A stretch of DNA of 23,229 bases, taken from contig JBOZIK010000001.1 of assembly GCA_051453625.1 (NCBI GenBank), positions 178,300,726-178,323,954 on the forward strand, read 5' to 3'. Made by a program: the position numbers and the translations under genes. Under the pieces are notes generated by a model. That model ran no database searches. It was not told the origin of the DNA and saw nothing but the letters and a program-made list of their open reading frames with translations. The stretch is from Welwitschia mirabilis. Taxonomy: Eukaryota > Gnetophyta > Gnetopsida > Welwitschiales. Shown piece after piece: positions 20,151-23,229 of this stretch. Every line of letters starts with the position of its first letter. Positions within the stretch are counted from its first letter, which is position 1.

Positions 20151-21480
20151 CTTATCTTCTTAGATGTTTGAGAAGTATCTGGTTCATTCTTTTTGCAACA
20201 CTATTCTATTATGGGGTTTGTTGGATTGTAAGATATCTTTCAATTTGTTCAAACTTATAAAACACACTTCAAACACTTTTGAGATGCATTCACTTTTGTA
20301 ATTTGGGTTTAGGCATTCGATTTTCTTATCAGTGGTTCTCTCCACCTACATTTCAAATTCCTTAAATATCCTAAAAGCATTACATCTTGCATTAAAGATC
20401 AAAACCATACCTTTCTTGATTAGCAACCAATAAGTATCACATGCCTTCCCCAAATGCTTGAGGAAAAGGACTCTAGTGATCCCTACATAGAATATTCAAA
20501 ATACCTCTACTCCTTGCCCCACTACTTGGGAATTTCACCTTGCATTATTCACCAAACACACAATGATCACATACCTTATACTTTGTCTTGCATAGTCTTG
20601 GTAGTAGATTCTTCTAAGTTTCTTTAGATCTTGCTCACTAATATGGCATAACTGTTTATGGAACATGAATGAAACAACATCCTAAATTAGAACATATGCA
20701 TCTCAATAATCATCTTACCTACTATCTTAATAGTTTGTAAAGGTTTCCATGCTTTTGGCTTTTCATCACTATCAATAGTCCTTTAGTTATCTTTAATACA
20801 TCATTTCGACTTATAGATTTGTAATCAAAGCTTTAGGAGAAATTTTTTGTCATTTTTGGTATGTGTTTCATATATATGATAGCTCTCACAAATCTAGTAT
20901 ATCTTTTGATCCTACGTATATGTTTAACACCTAGAACCTTGTTCTCATCATCTTTCAAAGATGATCCCAATAATTTCCTAATAAGCACAAAACCATGATT
21001 TGTTACACATCATGAAGCACTAAATCAATAATTCAAACATTGTTACCACAAAGGCCTAAAGTTGCAAGCACATCCTCTTTGTCTTGAAAGCATCTTCATT
21101 TGCACTATTTTCCTTGTTACTTGAAGATCCCCATTCTTAACCTTTGATTTTATTTCTTGATTTGCTCTTGACTTTTGACATTTCTTCTTGCAATGTCCTA
21201 TAAATATCTACATACTTTGATATGGTAATGCTTAGTAAATTCTTAAATTTTGATTAGATTTGATGTATATAAAGTTAATTACTTTGTTATTTACATCTCC
21301 CTTGCGTGTCGAGTTTCTTAAGTGCTTCCTTTTTCTTTGTGAATTGGGTTCTATATCACACTAGTTACCATCTGTTGCCATAAGAAAATGATCCTAATCT
21401 CTTAACTCTAAGCATAATCTTTTGAGAAGAATTCTTAACCATAAAATTTCATTTATAATGGCATTCATGATAGGATACTG
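20150..21480 (-). pseudogene. Decayed Ty1/Copia gag-pol: protease remnant, pre-integrase domain and integrase core
   Basis: Read on the minus strand. A lysine-rich stretch with a possible gag zinc knuckle lies near 21130-21200. A protease-like SAS..C remnant is at about 21010-21035. VKHIRRIKRYTRFVRAI with KHIPKMTKNF is at about 20840-20930. The pre-integrase zinc domain reads HKQLCHISEQDLKKL (20616-20663), then CDHCVFGE (20548-20571). The integrase core follows: FPSSGARSRGILNI, KIECLNPNYKSECISKVFE (20267-20324, the SDNGGEF region with the Asp changed) and VAKRMNQILLKH (20165-20203, the NGVAERMNRTLL motif). Several frameshifts and stops make it inactive. Copia integrase inserts the element's cDNA into the host genome. 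No RT or RNase H was found further along. Confidence 0.8.
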
Positions 21481-21663
21481 TACTTCCATACTTGATTTGG
21501 GTACTTTATTTTGTCTTTTACTAAACCCTAATACTATTGATTCTCTTAGAGTATTGTGTAATTTGTCCTAAATCTTTAATGGCAAGATCTTCGAACCAAT
21601 TTGAAATTTCATAAGCAATCATTTTTATGAATAATTTAAGAAAGGATAATCCCAAGCTAGATT

Positions 21664-21788
21664 CTTCTTAAGATATCACATGCTTTTGTATAGATATATT
21701 TTTTTTAGTTGTAAAACTCTTGGCTTCTTAAGATATCACATGCTTTTGTATAGATATATTTTTTTTAGTTGTAAAACTCTTGGCTTCT
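21664..21788. repeat. Perfect 60-bp tandem duplication
   Basis: 21664-21723 is repeated exactly as 21724-21783, followed by five bases of a third copy. No mismatch separates the two units although the surrounding Copia sequence is heavily mutated, so the duplication is recent or an assembly artefact. It contains an eight-base T run. Confidence 0.95.
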
Positions 21789-22026
21789 AAAAGTGCATAA
21801 CAAGTACATTTATCATAGTATATGTCCAGAAGTGGATTTGATAAATATTATTATTTCTAATAATTTGTCTCTAACATGGGGCATTGGTTTCTTCTCATTT
21901 TTCCTCATAGACGTTTACAGTAGAAGTTAATGTCATGAAGCTAAGTCCAACATCTTCAAGAACATGGTTTTGATAATTTTTATGAAGATACCTTATTTGA
22001 GTGACTATTGTCATAATGTTTTATTT

Positions 22027-22466
22027 GTTATGAAATACACAAAGGCAAAGTGATTAAACAATGCACTAAGAGAAAATAAAGACGCAAGAATTTACGTGGA
22101 AAACTCGAATGAGGGGAAAAACAACCAAAAAGCAGCATAGAGCTCTATTATCTCTCTCAAAATTTACAAGCCAAGAACAAGCTTCAAGCCAACAATCGGC
22201 TTCAGGCAAGGCTGCCTCTCAGAACTCTATAGTTCAAATTATTCTTACATCACCTTTAAATAGATCAAGGGTTATAGCTAATCAGGACTAAATCAAAACC
22301 CTAAAAAAGATGTCATCCCTCTCTTAACACATCTTCCTTTCCTACCTAACACCTCCAAGGATGGTTTTATAATACAACCCCCTTTTATAACATGAAAATG
22401 GGGTCAATGTAAAAACATAATATTAGGGACATTACAAAGGAATAAATTTGGCTTCACATATTAATA
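22027..22466 (-). mobile_element. Copia LTR (about 440 bp), 3' LTR of the element entering from the right
   Basis: On the minus strand a polypurine tract, AAATGGGAGAT (22477-22467), follows the RNase H coding end. It is immediately succeeded by TATTA at the LTR start; the LTR ends TAACA (22031-22027). TGTTA..TAACA is the usual short terminal inverted repeat, so the start appears to carry a G-to-A change. A TATA box, TATAAAAGG, lies at 22389-22381. No intact Met-tRNA primer-binding site was found beyond 22027. The open stretch at 22109-22291 on the plus strand lies within the LTR and is not a gene. Confidence 0.65.
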
Positions 22467-22569
22467 ATCTCCCATTTGAAAAAATTTGACACACCTCCAA
22501 GTGAAGCTCCTAGAAATGCATTGCTTTTAAAGCTTGCTCAGGTTACATGTCCAGGTGTATCCCATGACA

Positions 22570-23229
22570 TCATCGCTGATGTTTATCTGTAATGACAACT
22601 TTGGTTAAGAAATCTGCAAGATTTACCTGTGTGTGTATTTTGTGAACATCTAGCTTCTCCTCCTCCAATGCTTCTCTAATGAAATGATACCTCACATTAA
22701 TGTGCTTTGTCCGAGCATGGTAAGTAGCATTCTTTACCAAATGAATGACACTCTCACTGTTGCAATAAATCAGATATTGCTACTGTTTTACTTCAAACTA
22801 GTTAAGCAAATGTCTTAGCCAAATCATTTCTTTGGTTGCCTTTGTCATAGCTATGTACTTTGCTTCTCTAGTGGATAGAACGATGTCTTTTTACAAATGA
22901 GACATTCAACAAAAAAGACCACCTCCCATTAAGAAAACCTAACTAGAGTGGATTTTCTTGTATCTTTATACTTAGGATAATTAGCATCCACATAACCAAC
23001 AACATCTGATCCACTATGATCGAAACTTAGGTAAAAATTCTGTGTACCTTTCAGTAGTACAAAATTCATTGTATAGCTTTCCAATTCTTTGGGCCATGGT
23101 TACTCATGAAATGTGAGGTAACTCCCACTACATATGAGATATCTGGACCTTTGCAGACCATATCATACATTGAGCTTTCAATAGTTAAAGCATAAGGAAC
23201 CATTTCCATTCGTTCTTGTTTCTTTTCTA
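22570..23229 (-). pseudogene. Copia RT C-terminus and RNase H, partial, runs off the window
   Basis: Minus-strand reading from the right edge: SSMYDMVCKGPDISYVVG and SHFMSNHGPKNWKAI (about 23060-23190, the conserved RT/RNase H junction), then YLKGTQNF, then GSDVVGYVDANY (about 22975-23015, RNase H GYxDADWA). EAKYIAMTKATKEMIWLRHLL (TEAEY block) lies at about 22810-22870, HARTKHINVRYHFIREAL at 22668-22720, and NLADFLTKV at about 22597-22625, ending near 22570. A few stops and shifts interrupt it. RNase H removes the RNA strand during reverse transcription. It is followed by the polypurine tract and LTR, so the order is correct for a Copia 3' end. Confidence 0.88.

Noticed and set aside
22109-22291. 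60-codon plus-strand open frame with a Q/S-rich translation
   Set aside because: It lies inside the Copia LTR on the opposite strand, and no start context or family supports it.

Overview
The window looks like nuclear DNA of a seed plant: AT-rich, crowded with decayed retrotransposons, and carrying one spliced plant receptor-like kinase gene. Several weak signs (old, heavily mutated LINE and Copia copies, and a receptor clearly diverged from the angiosperm proteins I know) would fit a gymnosperm, but the sequence alone does not settle the species. Four runs of N (two of 100, two of 10) show that this is a draft scaffold.

Layout. 1-360: featureless AT-rich DNA. 361-2100: eroded 3' half of an L1-type LINE (reverse transcriptase to zinc-binding tail), + strand. 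2101-3313: nothing recognised. 3314-3599: tRNA-derived SINE, + strand, split by a 100-N gap. 3600-4840: nothing recognised. About 4840-10560: a second, nearly full-length L1-type LINE, + strand, with ORF1 (DUF4283-like plus CCHC knuckle) and ORF2 (endonuclease, reverse transcriptase, zf-RVT). ORF1 and ORF2 overlap as ATGA, and a second 100-N gap lies in ORF2. 10607-10789: another copy of the same SINE, - strand. 10790-12640: degenerate intergenic DNA with one diverged direct repeat.

12640-17243 holds the only gene that looks functional. It has a putative promoter and a long leader full of upstream ATGs, followed by a three-exon LRR receptor-like pseudokinase of the GHR1 type (13519-17243). 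In Arabidopsis, GHR1 is a plasma-membrane receptor-like pseudokinase needed for ABA- and H2O2-induced stomatal closure, acting on the anion channel SLAC1. The HRD catalytic aspartate is replaced by Asn here too.

17244-20150: 3' flank and unrecognised AT-rich DNA, including a nested inverted repeat at 20015-20071. 20150-21480: decayed Copia protease/integrase, - strand, preceded by a perfect 60-bp tandem duplication. 22027-22466: a Copia LTR, - strand. 22570-23229: the end of a Copia RT/RNase H that feeds into that LTR and runs off the window.

Apart from the receptor gene, everything I can identify is retrotransposon debris. The points most worth a second look are the SINE family, the LINE ORF1/ORF2 overlap, the LINE nonsense spectrum, the uATG-rich leader of the GHR1-like gene (including three overlapping Met-Lys-stop uORFs in all three frames), and evidence that both 100-N gaps hold few or no missing bases.
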